This document shows positions 45,496 to 57,400 of a stretch of 64,000 nucleotides of DNA, piece by piece. The DNA is from Vermamoeba vermiformis. Its lineage: Eukaryota; Tubulinea; Echinamoebida. Both the position numbers and the translations under genes were made by a program. The notes below the pieces were generated by a model. The model was not told the origin of the DNA. It did no database searches and saw only the letters and a program-made list of their open reading frames with translations. The DNA is taken from NCBI GenBank assembly GCA_045837725.1, contig JBEWZL010000098.1:310001-374000 (forward strand). The letters run 5' to 3'. Within the stretch, counting starts at the first letter, position 1; every line of letters begins with the position of its first letter.

Positions 45496-48400
45496 ATGTC
45501 AAACATTCATGATACCGAACTAGACCCTTGGGGAGACAGTAGTACTTATAATAAAGTTCAGTGTTGATGGAAGTTAACAAGTTTTACCAGCGCCACTCGA
45601 AGATGTTCCTTTGTCTGCCCGAGCTCGACCACTGAGAAGGGAGCAAAAAAGAAGAATTATTATTGCTGTAATTACATCCGTATTAATAGCTTCGGTTGCC
45701 TTCGTAAGTAATTTGCAATTTTCCAGATTTCAGTAAATTGCTTCAAGCTCTAATGAGCTCGCATTTGTTGATCGTCGTCGGCAATAATATTCATAATTTA
45801 ATTTACAATTAAGGCTGTGATCGCTTTTTCAATTGCAGCAAAACGAGATGACGACCGACCTTCCGAGCCGTCAGAAATTAAACCTGCTTGGGCCGGTATC
45901 GTAGCCGAAGTAAACAGAAATATGGACAGGTACGCATAATCATAATAATAGATGCACATATTTATCTGTTCTTAAGATCTGTAGATCCGTGTGATAACTT
46001 TTATCAATACTCTTGTGGTGGTTGGTTGAAAAATACCCAATTACCCGGCGATCGAGCATCTTATGGCAGATTTACTGAGCTTGCCGAGCTCAACACTAAT
46101 GTGAGTAAAGGAGCTTTAAATTTGGAATTATTCGGAAATTTACTGACCAATCGTTCAGCGCCTCAAATCTATTCTCGAGGGTAACTGGCCGGTAAGGATT
46201 ACAATACTTAAGATTATATTTTGATTTTTGTAAAATTAATTGAATACAGATGCTCGGAAGATTTTATCAAAATTGCATGGATGAAAACCAGATCGAAACT
46301 CTTGGCTTGGCTCCTTTGTCACCTCTTCTCGACCTCATCAACAGCTACAAAAATAGTTCTGCGACATTGGAAACAGTGCTGAGCGTCCTTCACTCTGTTG
46401 GTGTTCGGTCACTTTTCAACGTGTACACCAACATTGACACGTACAACCCGAGCCACGTCTTCTTGAGCGTGGATCAGGGAGGCATGACCTTGCCTTCTAA
46501 GGACTATTACTACGCGGATAGATATGCTTCAGTGCGGTAAGGGTCGCAGATAATCACAACTGGCAGTTTTAACCCCAATGTTAGACAAGTCTTTGCAGCG
46601 CACATTCGACGCATGTTGCAGCTCCTCAACGATCCTTCTATTCCAATTGACGAGGCAGTATGTTTTAATAGCCTTAAACACAATAGAGATACTCATAATC
46701 GTCACAGGCTAACGCGATCTACCAACTCGAAATGGATCTTGCTTACGGCGCTTTGACCCGTACTGAGCGACGCGGTGCGTTGGTGACTTACCATCCAATG
46801 TCGCTTGCTAGCTTGAAGGCGATGGTGCCCAACTTCAACTGGGACAATTACTTCAGTAAGTGGCTTGTGAGCCATCAATCATCACGGCTACCAAACTAAA
46901 GTCTTGCAGGTGGCTTAAACATCAGCACATCTAACCTCGATGTCATCAATGTGGCCGTCCCTGTATTTTTCGGAAACGTTTCAAAAGTGTTAACAGCCGT
47001 ACGTATTAGAGAGAGACACGTGTCGAGTATAGGATCTGACCTCAGTGCATAGACTTCTGCCGATAAAATCAGCTGGTACTTGACTTTCCGTTTACTCTCC
47101 GCTCATGGCTCGTACCTCACTGCAGCCGTGCGCAACGAGAAGTTCACGTTGAGCCAAGCCCTGACCGGTGTGACTGAACAACCTCCTCGCTGGAAGTTCT
47201 GCTCGTCAGCTGCAGACAGCTACTTGGGTGAGCTCGTTGGTCGTTACTTCGTATTGCAGTACTTCTCCGTAAGTAACATCAGGTTATTATACTAAGCGTA
47301 CCAATGATAATTTGACTTAGCCCGATGCACTCAACAAATCTCGCTCGATGATTGGACGCATTGAAGAAGCTTTTGCGGATAATATTCGCAGCTTAGAGTG
47401 GATGGATGAACAGACTAAGACTTATGCTCTGAAGAAGCTGAATGCTATCTGTAAGTGGTCGATCCAAAAAATTATTTTTTTTAACAAAAAATGTAGTTAA
47501 CAAGATTGGGCACCCCGATAAGTGGACGGATTATTCACCAATGGAATTGAAGTCCAACCAATTCTACCAGAACGTTTTTGCAGGTAATTTAAGTTTGATG
47601 CCAAATAAGGGAATTGATGAAACTGACTTCACCCACAGCTTCTAAATTTGGCTTCGATCTTGATATGTCGGCCCTCGGCAAACCAGCAGACAAATCCATG
47701 TGGTCGATGCTACCCCAAATAGTCAATGCTTATTACAGTCCACAATGGAACGAGATTGGGTTCCCAGCCGGCATTCTCCAGCCTCCATTCTTCAGCGACA
47801 AATTCCCTACTGTTATGAATTTTGGTGGTATTGGCGTAAGAAAAGAAATGCAGTTTCATTCGTAGTTACACATTTGCTAATATTCTTCAGACGGTTATTG
47901 GACACGAGTTAACCCACGGATTCGATGATCAAGGAAGACGCTATGATAGGTACAATAGCTTATATATTTTTATAACTGAGCTAACTTAATTCATAGCACC
48001 GGTAATTTCACTGATTGGTGGACCGCTAATGTCGCTGAAAAGTTCGAGCAAAAAGCGAAATGTGTAAGCGATCTGTACAGCTCATACGAAGTCGAACCTG
48101 GATTGCATGTTAATGGTGATCTTACTTTGGGCGAGAATATCGCTGATATGGTTCGTAAATTGAATTTATGACGTCACGCAACGTTGACTGATCCATGGAT
48201 CTTAGGGAGGATTGAAAGAGGCGTTCAAGGCTTGGAAGAGCTTGAAGAAGGCCGATGATAATGTCGATGAGGAAGATGATGATATTAAGGACTCCTTTGG
48301 CTTGAAAGCTGAGCAGCTGTTCTTCGTTTCCTACGCGCAGATCTGGTGCAACAAACAGACTCAGGTACTGGCTATAATATTTTTGGGTTGCCTTACTTAT

Positions 48401-48665
48401 GGTTGAATACAGGAATATACGAGATTTCTAGTCACCACTGATCCTCATAGCCCAGCTGCCTACGTAAGTAATTCTTAGAATTATTCCGTTAATGTCGGAT
48501 TGGCTCCCTAAACAGACGGATTTCATAAATCTAAATTATGATATAAACTAATCCACTTTATAGCGCGTACTTGGCCCACTCTCGAATAGCGAGGACTTCG
48601 CTAAAGCTTTTGAGTGCAAATCCGGATCACGAATGAACCCTCAGAACAAATGCACTGTGTGGTAA
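45496..48665 (+). CDS. M13 family zinc metallopeptidase (neprilysin/ECE-like ectoenzyme)
   Basis: Eighteen exons run from 45496 to 48665 and give about 720 residues, the family's usual length. They are 45496..45541, 45591..45707, 45839..45929, 45977..46100, 46159..46191, 46250..46536, 46585..46657, 46708..46855, 46910..46998, 47053..47268, 47321..47450, 47497..47583, 47639..47835, 47891..47949, 47997..48150, 48206..48364, 48413..48463 and 48564..48665. A short cytoplasmic tail precedes a signal anchor ([18 protein letters not shown]), making it type [15 protein letters not shown] is the M13 N-terminal signature. The zinc site is [18 protein letters not shown] (H551, H555), with the third ligand in GENIAD (E612). 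It ends in the conserved CTVW. By family it cleaves small peptides at the cell surface. The junction of exons 1 and 2 has two equally good donors that differ by one residue. Confidence 0.92.
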
Positions 48666-48737
48666 AGTGATTCTTGTAATAAATAGTATGATTCGCAAGG
48701 TTTATGTTACAGGATATATATAATACACTAGTGGTGG

Positions 48738-50498
48738 TTACAAAATTACCAACAGCACAGCCGCGGTCACGTAGAACCACTGACCCGCTGTTAGTAGCCA
48801 CCCAGAATTGACTTGGCCTATTGGTTCGGGAAGAAGAGGGTTGATTGGGGTGTCGCCGTTGAATGATGCGATGTTAACGGGAGTCGCGAACATCTTTGTT
48901 TGAGCTCCTGACAGTTCGGCTGCTTGCATGATGAAGCGCGCACGTCGTTGTTGAGCGCCGAACGTGTTGGACACAGCCCACGTGACTTCAACTTCAGCAA
49001 AGAATTGGAACTCTTCAATGCTGTCTGGTGAGACTGTGAACAACACTTCTTCTGCAGAGCCCGTGTGCGTGGTCAGTTCGAATGTCGCGGTTGTTTGTCC
49101 AGGTGGATCCAGCTTGAATTTGTTTTCTCTTGCAAGCACGGTGGGTACTCCTCCGATGAGGAGTGATTTGGAGGTGAGGGTGTTGGTGGGTTTATAATAA
49201 ATGTTGGTGATATTGGTGGTAATAATCGCTGCTTTTGTTGATCCAACTGTGACCAAGAAGTACATGACTTGACCGTCTAAAAATGCGGACTTGGGTTGTA
49301 AATGATTTACGTCTTGAAAGATTTGCAATGTGCCCGACAAATCAATATCGAACACTAGAGCGTTGCAAAAGTCTTCTGATTTGATGATCGCATTGATGGT
49401 TGCGTTGTTGGTGGTGTTGTCAAGTGGACAAGGATCTGACCCTCGACACGCAAGCCTGAAGACCATTTGATAGTCTCCCGTCAATTGACAAGCTCCATTA
49501 GGAATAATATCCATGGTGACCTTCTGTGAGCACACGGTACCTGAACTTGAGCTGCATCCGTTGTCTGCAACACTGGAATTAGCCAACATGTTTCCTGGAG
49601 CCTAAAAAACATCATTAAGGACACGTTATAATACTATTACATGAATTAAACTTACTTTGGTGCTAACCACTTGCATGAGCTTGTAGGGCCATTGCAAAGA
49701 GGTCGAAAGCTCGATCCGACCATGGAACGTTAGAGCATCGACCGCTTGATAGGTAATGGCCGCTAGTAAATTAACGGAACTCGATACTTCAATGGCTGAA
49801 TAAATCTGATTTATGAAATGGAGTTAGAATCCAGCTTGGAGTTAAGAAATCCGAATTTATCCGCGTACCGTCAAGGACTTTGGAAACCTTAGTTGAATGC
49901 GCATGGTACTCTCCGTAAGCCTAGTAATAGGCGTATCTCTTAGTTCTCCAATTTTGTCTCTTTGTCCGATTGAAGCAGCGATCGTCAAATAAATGTACTC
50001 CGCATCTTCGGTCCTTGTCCATCCACATTGGCTGAGCTCAGCTAATGTGACTTCAAAAATAAACATATCGTTGCATGTGCTAACATCTTTTTTCCAATAA
50101 GGTCCTGGGTAGCTGCATATTGAATTATCAATATTCGTGTCTTCTGAAACAAATCTAATTGATGCATTTAATCTATCCGTGACGAGTGGTGACTGTATAA
50201 CGACTCGTAAAATATTATTTTGTATAAAACTGTCTTTTTCTACTAATTGTGGAATATAATCTGTTGATAATGTTGAGGTTGGGTTGAATTCGCAGTCGAT
50301 GGGGACTCGTTCAGTGCAATTTTGAAAGTTGTATCCTCCACTTGAATATCCAGAAAAACAACTGCATATATCGTCTACTCTTTCGCCAGAAACAGTTCCA
50401 TCAGGCGCTATACAAGAGCTGTTGGCAGATACGCCGATCAGCGCACTCCCCATCAATAGCAAAAATATATATACGACAAACTGTATTGTCTGTGCCAT
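48738..50498 (-). CDS. GPI-anchored paralogue of the giant surface protein's C-terminal half
   Basis: Three exons, 50498..49869, 49805..49656 and 49601..48738, give 547 residues. A signal peptide (IQFVVYIFLLLMGSALIGVSA) is followed by a Cys-rich EGF-like start (ICSCFSGYSSGGYNFQNC). The rest aligns by eye with the last 500 residues of the 2449-residue protein. Shared points are YPGPYWKKD / YPGFFWNKD, TRLTES-MRIQLRFPKSLT / RHVFRMQVRFPKRTT, SSSVNLLAAITYQA / SSVNLLAAVTFQA, LQWPYKLM / LQWPFMLD and PCPLDNTTN / NCPLDSTTN. The tail (AGQWFYVTAAVLLVIL) is a GPI signal. It lacks the DUF11-like repeats. The conserved module probably has its own binding role at the cell surface. Its stop lies 72 bp from that of the convergent M13 peptidase. 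Confidence 0.8.
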
Positions 50499-50719
50499 AA
50501 AACTATTAAAATTCCCAACTACTATCGTATTCGCATCTCTCTCTGTTGTGGTCGTGTGAGATAAGAATCAAAAAATTAACTAAATGCGGAATTTTAGGCA
50601 CCGAATGCAAAAAAACTCTCCGAAGGAGGATTAATTATACTATTACGGAAGTAATACACGCAAAGCTATAAATACACGTAATTAGAGGCGGCACACTCCG
50701 ACGATGTTCCGCTAGACTT

Positions 50720-51997
50720 TTACTTGGCTTTAAGTGTGTTGGGGAGCTGTAAGACCTCCAAAATCTCTCCGGCCATCTGCGCTTTGGTGTTAGCTTTGAA
50801 TTTGTAGCCAGATTTCTTCGCCCAAGCTTGGTAGTCAAGCATCTTCAATTTAAGCAACGCCTCGCGAGAAATGCCCTTCTGGATAATTGCACAGCCAACT
50901 GAGGTCGATCCAGCAATCGAATTTCGCACGTTTTCTTTATCTTCGTCCATTTTACCAGCTCCAGAAGCGATCGAAAGCACATCTGAGTGACGAACCGATC
51001 TGTTTCTTGTATTAGTTACCAATAGAGCGATAGAACGTCACTTACTTAGCAAGGGACAATCTTGTGGCCATCGCTGGTTTGAGCTGTAAGGCGAGAATTA
51101 AGTTGTTTGAAAATTCACCAAATAAGGAAATTCCTACCGATTGGGTGATTTCAGCGAGCTTGCCTTCCAGTTCATCAATCTTCAATTGTTTCTCGAAAAC
51201 TTGTTGCTTTAGCGCTGCAATCTGTTAAACGAAGGGTTAGCCGACGTCCGAAGGCGTGTGTTACAAGTTGACGTACCTCTGGTTCGGATGAGGTGTTAAA
51301 GCTCATTTGGTCCAATTCCATCTTCGTTTCTTCCAAGGATTTTTGCAGCGAAGCAATCTGCGATAGTTAGTTTCACTGCCATGGATTACACTATCTAATT
51401 TTGTACGTACCTTAGAGTCCTTTAAGTTGACTTGCGCCTCTAAGTGGCTCATTTGATTCTTGTGCAAGGCTTTGAGTTCGCTGAGTTGGTTTGCGTGACG
51501 CGCGTGCAAGAGATCAATGTACTTCTTTTTGTCCTCGAGCTGACTCTGCGCAAGAAAACACTAATTAGTCGCTAATCCTATTAATTATTCTTGATTATAC
51601 GTACATTAACGCCTTTTAACTGCGCCTCAATTGTCTCTCGACGAGAGACTTCCTTTGTCATGTTTAACTGCCAGTTTTGCTCTGTTTTGTTCAATTTGTT
51701 CTCGTACTCCAGAACAGATTCGCTCATAGACTGTATTCTTTCCTTCTCTTTGTAGAGTTCCTGGAGTATTTGTTCTTCTTGTGCCTTAGCTCGTTGAATT
51801 TCTGTTTTGTAGTGCGAAATCTGTGACTCGATCGCAGTTGATTTGCGTTCAGTTCGCCGATATAATACATAGATAAATACACATTGAAGTATAGCTAAGA
51901 TACGAATTAGTAATCTAACCAAGCCAGCAATAATGAAATAGTAGATCGATCTTGCAATGTCGAACGTACCAATTATTAGATAAGTGATTGGTGCCAT
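50720..51997 (-). CDS. Membrane-anchored coiled-coil protein with C-terminal SAP/HeH-like helix pair
   Basis: Six exons, 51997..51605, 51545..51411, 51357..51277, 51221..51138, 51083..51046 and 50999..50720, give 336 residues. Two hydrophobic N-terminal stretches (ITYLIIGTFDIARSIYYFII and LVRLLIRILAILQCVFIYVL) suggest a membrane hairpin or anchor. A long coiled coil follows (about residues 48-245, heptads with Gln/Glu/Lys). The last 45 residues (LLKLKMLDYQAWAKKSGYKF, then KANTKAQMAGEILEVL) look like a small helix-extended-helix of the SAP/HeH kind, also seen at the SLX4 C-terminus. The middle exons are each a whole number of codons. Function is unknown; a tether between a membrane (ER or nuclear envelope) and a partner is possible. 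Confidence 0.65.
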
Positions 51998-52322
51998 GTT
52001 ATGCTATTTTTTGTTTTCAACTATACAGTTATAGGGTATATAAATATTTACAAAGCGTCAGATCTTCGATCGAATGCCAAAGTCTGACGATTATTTACTG
52101 GTAAGCTTAATCACCAATAAATAATGTGTAGTTCTTACTGACGTAGACTAACAAAATGAATCGGGACCGAAAATTTAAATTTTGAGTTACAACGGCTAGT
52201 AGGAAATGCGCGGTTCCGGTCATTCTATTTTTCCGCACGAGTGTTCTACATCCAACGCGCTCGTTGCTTAATTTTGCATTTATTGGTCAAAGGCGTGAGA
52301 GGAGGCTTCTCTTGGATTAAGG
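51998..52322. other. Divergent promoter region, 325 bp
   Basis: It lies between the coiled-coil gene (-) and the polygalacturonase (+). It holds an AGATCTTCGATCGA stretch near 52060. No coding frame. Confidence 0.4.
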
Positions 52323-53993
52323 ATGGTGATCCAGAACCTGCGTACGTTTCAGAAATTCAATACACTTTCTAGAGGCATTAATAACATGACGTAATTTTAA
52401 ATAATTGGTTTCGTAATTTTATCATCCCGCGCGCTGTAGTTTTGACGGCATCTAAGTTCGATCACATTTTTAATGTTAATTAGGATCAGCCAATTAAATT
52501 TGATACTGTTACTAATATTGTCCTAGATTATATATTTGTTTTTGTATGCACGGTGACCTTAACATCTGGATTTTTGCTCAACAAACCCGATCTGTCGAAC
52601 TTAAAAACGTTCAACATTCTAGATTATGGAGCTAAAGGCGACGGTAATACATCAAATACAAGAGCAATTAATATGGCGTTAATGGAGGCTCAGCGTAACG
52701 GTGGTGGCATCGTACTCGTACCTGAAGGCAGATTCGTCTCTGGCGCGTTTCAAGTGACTGGTCAGAACATCTATTTGCAAGTAGAGGGCGAACTCCTCGC
52801 TACTGACGATGCATCTCAATACTACTGCTTGCCTTCCGTTACCTCCGACACAGGGCCATGCGACTATCCATTCATCGCGGTATTGAACGGCAATGGCATC
52901 GGTATCATTGGCAGCGGCAGTATTAATGGCGGGGCGAACAGTCCACCCGGTCATTTGGTCGCGAAATATCTGCCCGACTTGAACTTCTTGGTGCCGAGTG
53001 AATGGAAACTGCCCAATTGCACGGGCTATTCGTGCAGACCCAAGCTGCTCGTGATCAACAACTGCACTAATGGTAAGCACATATTGTCATTGCGTAGTCG
53101 TGTGCTAACAATTGGTAGCGCTGTTCAAGTCAGTCTCGTTGCTGAACAGCCCGTTATGGACGGTGACTCTCATCGCCTCACATCACGTGGAATTTGACGG
53201 CGTGAAAATTATCGGCGACAAGCGCTGGCCCAACAACGACGGCATTGATCCAATTTCAGGCTCGTTTATCACCATCAAGAACTCCAAGATTATTGCGGGC
53301 GATGATTGTATTTGTCTCATCACGCACACGCACGAGGACATTCATGACGTGCTGGTTGAAGACTGCGAGTTTGAATCGAGTTCTGCGGCACTAAAGATTT
53401 CAGCCTTTGAATCGACAGCTACTGGTGCCATCTTCAACGTCATGTTCAGAAACAGCAAAATTACTGATACGAACAGAGGTCTCGCGATTATGCCGCGATG
53501 GGGCACTGGTCAGATCTCGCAAGTTGTCTTCGCTAACCTTACGATGGAAACGCATTACTTCTCCAATGCGTGGTGGGGCAGTGCTGAGCCTATTTATATT
53601 ACGAGCATTGACTCGTCTACAACGCACTTTTGGAATGGCGCCATCTCTGACATCAAGTTCTACAACGTTACGGCACACAGCGAGAACGGCATTGTGATCC
53701 GCACTCAAAAAGGCAAAGAACAGATCCAAAACGTGTTTTTCGATCAAGTGCGCGTGACTATAGACAAATTCAGTAATATTTCTAACCCAATGCACGACTG
53801 GCGCCCGTCTCCTCCGCCAGAAGTGGAGCCGTGCAAAGTCGATGGCTTTTACATTGACAACGCGGACTACGTTATCATCACCGACAGTACTGTCACCTAC
53901 ACGCAACCTTCGCAACCGTTCTATGGCGAATGCATGAATCGCACGAGCTCTGTGCACCACGTTGTCGTTAGCAACTTTTTCTGCACAGAGTAA
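52323..53993 (+). CDS. Secreted polygalacturonase-like glycoside hydrolase (GH28)
   Basis: Exons 52323..52341 (19 nt), 52527..53072 and 53119..53993 give 479 residues. The small first exon is inferred: an ATG and a gtacgt donor match in phase with an acceptor that has a TACTAAT branch site. The join gives a good signal peptide (MVIQNLHYIFVFVCTVTLTS). The GH28 fold starts at NILDYGAKGDGNTSNTRAIN and continues with PEGRFVSG. Active-site groups are NNDGID (canonical NTDG) and GDDCI. The GHG motif is not evident and RIK is replaced by VIRT. This pattern is like the plant/bacterial exo-type GH28 group, so it could cleave terminal galacturonate or another uronic acid. It suggests the cell feeds on plant or algal wall material. 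Core domain certain; first exon less so. Confidence 0.85.
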
Positions 53994-54441
53994 ACTAAAT
54001 ATTGTGGTGAACACAACGCGACAAATGATATCACATCATATCATTTACATCTTTGTTGTAAAATCAGAAGAATTTAGAGTCGACATGTAATTTGGCATGA
54101 CTTTGTAAACCAAGTATCTTCCGAATCCAACAGCGGCCATTACTAAAACGTAGTGCTAAGCCTAAATAGACGAAGTGCTAGGGCCTTAGGTACATGAAGA
54201 CAAGTCAATCGGAGTCATAAGAAATTTTCTTTTTTTTTAGATTTTTATTTAATTGCATCTGCGTAGGCTGGGCATCCTGTATAATTAATTAAATATTTAA
54301 TTCGTCGAAATTACAACGCAGCAATATTTAATAAATAATTTTGCTCGTGGAATAATGCGTATTCCAAATTTAAAACTCCAATTAATTCCCAACGGCCATT
54401 TCATTTCAAATCATCAATTCAAGTTGTCAACCACATTTGAT
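53994..54441. other. Intergenic region, 448 bp
   Basis: AT-rich DNA with an ATGATATCACATCATATCAT quasi-repeat just after the stop (about 54024-54050) and no gene that I can support. Confidence 0.45.
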
Positions 54442-57400
54442 ATGAAATTATGTATTTTATTTGTATGCTTGTTATTTATTCATGTTGCACGAGCAGTTGG
54501 TAAGTTACACTGAAGGCCAGTAAGATCCGTTCAAACTTACCATTACAGATTCAACTCCTGGTTTTATAAAGCAGCAAATACAACAGCTCGATAATGCACG
54601 ACCACGAGCACTAATGTCATATGCAACTGGCACAGCTCATTTAGTGACAGCAATTGAAAACAAACTTGACACGAAACGTAACGCAGGTACACCACTTTTT
54701 TAGTATAACGCAAGCGTGTATGAATTATTTATTAACCAAGTACCAACCGATTTTATTAGTAAAATCAGTGGAGGAAGCGTTGGTAACATTTTTAGCATCG
54801 CATCCGTAGATTGGGATAACCGATCCAAGAAAAGAATTAATAGAAGTTGGAAGACAGGCAGATACCCACATTAAACAATGTACTTATAAGCTATCAGCAG
54901 GTACCTACGGACATCGTATAATTACATTGAATTATTCCGTCCCTTTCTAATTCATGAATGTTGCAGTTGTACGAAGGTTTAATTGTCGAATCAGCTCTAT
55001 TAAAAGTCACATTTGATGCTGATAACACGGTTGTATCGTCATCCAGCACCATCATTCCGGATCTGAATTTATCTATCGTCCCATCGATTATCGAAAAACA
55101 GGCCATCGAAATCGCAAGACAAGCGTTAACGAATAGCATGTAGGTTAGGGATAATACAAAGACATCGTATTAACAGTTTTATAATAAGGCAATTCGATGC
55201 TGGCCATGCGGAGTTGAAGATCTACCGAACGGATCTGGCACGCGGAGTTGCGGGCACAAACCATCTAGCCTATCACGTTATATTGAGCTGCATAGAACAT
55301 CATCGCAAGCACTTTGCCTACGTCGATGCGCACAGCGGTGTTGTGCTTAATGAATTCAATCCCATTCACCACGCACTCAGTCGCCAAGTCAACCAATACA
55401 GCACTTCGCAGCGCTTGTTCAGCGAAGGAGATGCGACACCTGTGAACGGCGAAGTGAGAATGTTGACAGACACGGTGTGTCAGCAGTACAACATGATGAA
55501 AAACGTGGCCGGTTGGCGCAGTTGGGACTTGAGAGGTTCGTAATTTTGTCCTCGTGACACGTGTCATTAACTCACTCGCATGACAATAGACGGCACGTTC
55601 ATTATGGAAGTGAACGTCACTACGAATTCTATGGACGGCTGGGCCTGTCCTAACGCCATGTTCTACATTGATCGCTCGTATTATTGCCCTGGCATGGGTA
55701 TGGTGCCGATGTTACTGGTCACGAGTGGGGTCATGGCTATTCGGACATGGGTAATGCAGCACACAGTACTACCCGAGCACGTCTCAGAACTAACATTCCG
55801 TTATTAGTAGTTGGCTCGGGTGGATTTTTCTATCAATATCAAAGTGGTGCTTTGAGCGAGTCGTTCGCCGACATCATTGGCGAGACTGTGCAGCTCTTGT
55901 GGAAGCAGCCGCGAGAGTACACGCCGAGAACTAATCGTTCGTGCACTTTGACTGACCCCAACCGACGCTGGATCATTGGGGATCAGATCACAGGCGTGTT
56001 GCCCTTGTTGAACTCCGATGGAAAACTTTACGGTACGTCTGTTAGACTAGCACCAAAAGCAGTGCGTTTAATGTCAATTCAAAGGTCTCCGTGACATGTA
56101 CAATCCTAATTGTTACGGTGACCCAGCCACAACTGACGATGAACACGTGTGGTGCAATGGTGCTGATGGCGGTGGAGTGCACGCTAATTCAGGCATTCCC
56201 AACCAAGCCTACGCGTTGTTCACTGACGGCGGTGCATTTAACTCGGCAACGTTTACCGGCGTTGGATTGGTCAAAGCGTTTCACATCTACATGCGTGGCT
56301 TGTCCAAGCACGTCCCTTCAACGACCTTCAGTCAACACGCTGATTTTGTCATGGCAGTACGTAGTGGAGTAGTGCCACTTGAATATGTTCTAATCCGTAC
56401 TAGGCTTGCAATGAACTCGTCACGAACAATGTCAATCTCACGGATCCATTGACCGGCCAACCTTCTGGCCTAATTGTTAGTGCAGCTGATTGCTCCACGT
56501 TAGGTGCGTTGCATAACGATAATACTGAATGCTCATTCGTATGTTAACTTTAAATTACAGCGGACGTGTTCAGTGCTACTAAGATGAAGGCTACATCCTT
56601 CTGTGGTAAGTATTAGCGCTTTAACTAGGCGAAGATGATCAGTGCTGATCTCGTTGACAGGTGTCGGTGGAGTGCCAACTCCAGGTCAAGTCGAGCGAGG
56701 TCCATTCCCGTCAGTCATTTTGCCCATTGGTCTGGACAACGTCTATTGGTAAGCCAAGCTCTTCTTTAATTAACCACGAGTAACATCGTGCTCAGGGAGA
56801 CGTCACATTTCCTCGAGTACCAAAATGTTCAGTGCCGCATTGACAATGGAGCATCGTTCAGTGGCGGTGTCTATCAAACACAATGGAGCGAGTACTCTTA
56901 TTGCCCAATGCCCGCGCTAACTGGCGTGCAATCCGTTCAGCTGTACGTTAGCTACAACGGCACTGAGTGGTTTGGTCCCTACGAAGTTGCAGTCAAAGGT
57001 ACGCGTAGTGTTGTTAGTCTCGTCATTCGCTTGTTAACAGTTTCCTCACGCAGGTGTTTATCGTGTCAGCTCGTACAATCCGGGCAGCGGATCATTCGAG
57101 GGAGGTACAACGCTCACCATCAACGGCCAGGACTTCATAGAAGGGTTCACTGGTTGCAATCCTGCAGCACAATCAACGAGTGATCCTGATTGCGCTGTTT
57201 GTTTCTTCGGCACCAGCGTGACCTCCGTTGCAGTGCCAGCGACTGTGGTATCATCCACGCAAATCAAGTAAGACTCGGTGACAAGTCTTGATTTCGCTCG
57301 TTCTTATTCAAGTGACAGATGTACTTCGCCTCCGTGGCAATCTCTCGGCACGCCGGACACGACGATCAGTTTCTCAATTGCAATGAATTACTATTTAGCT

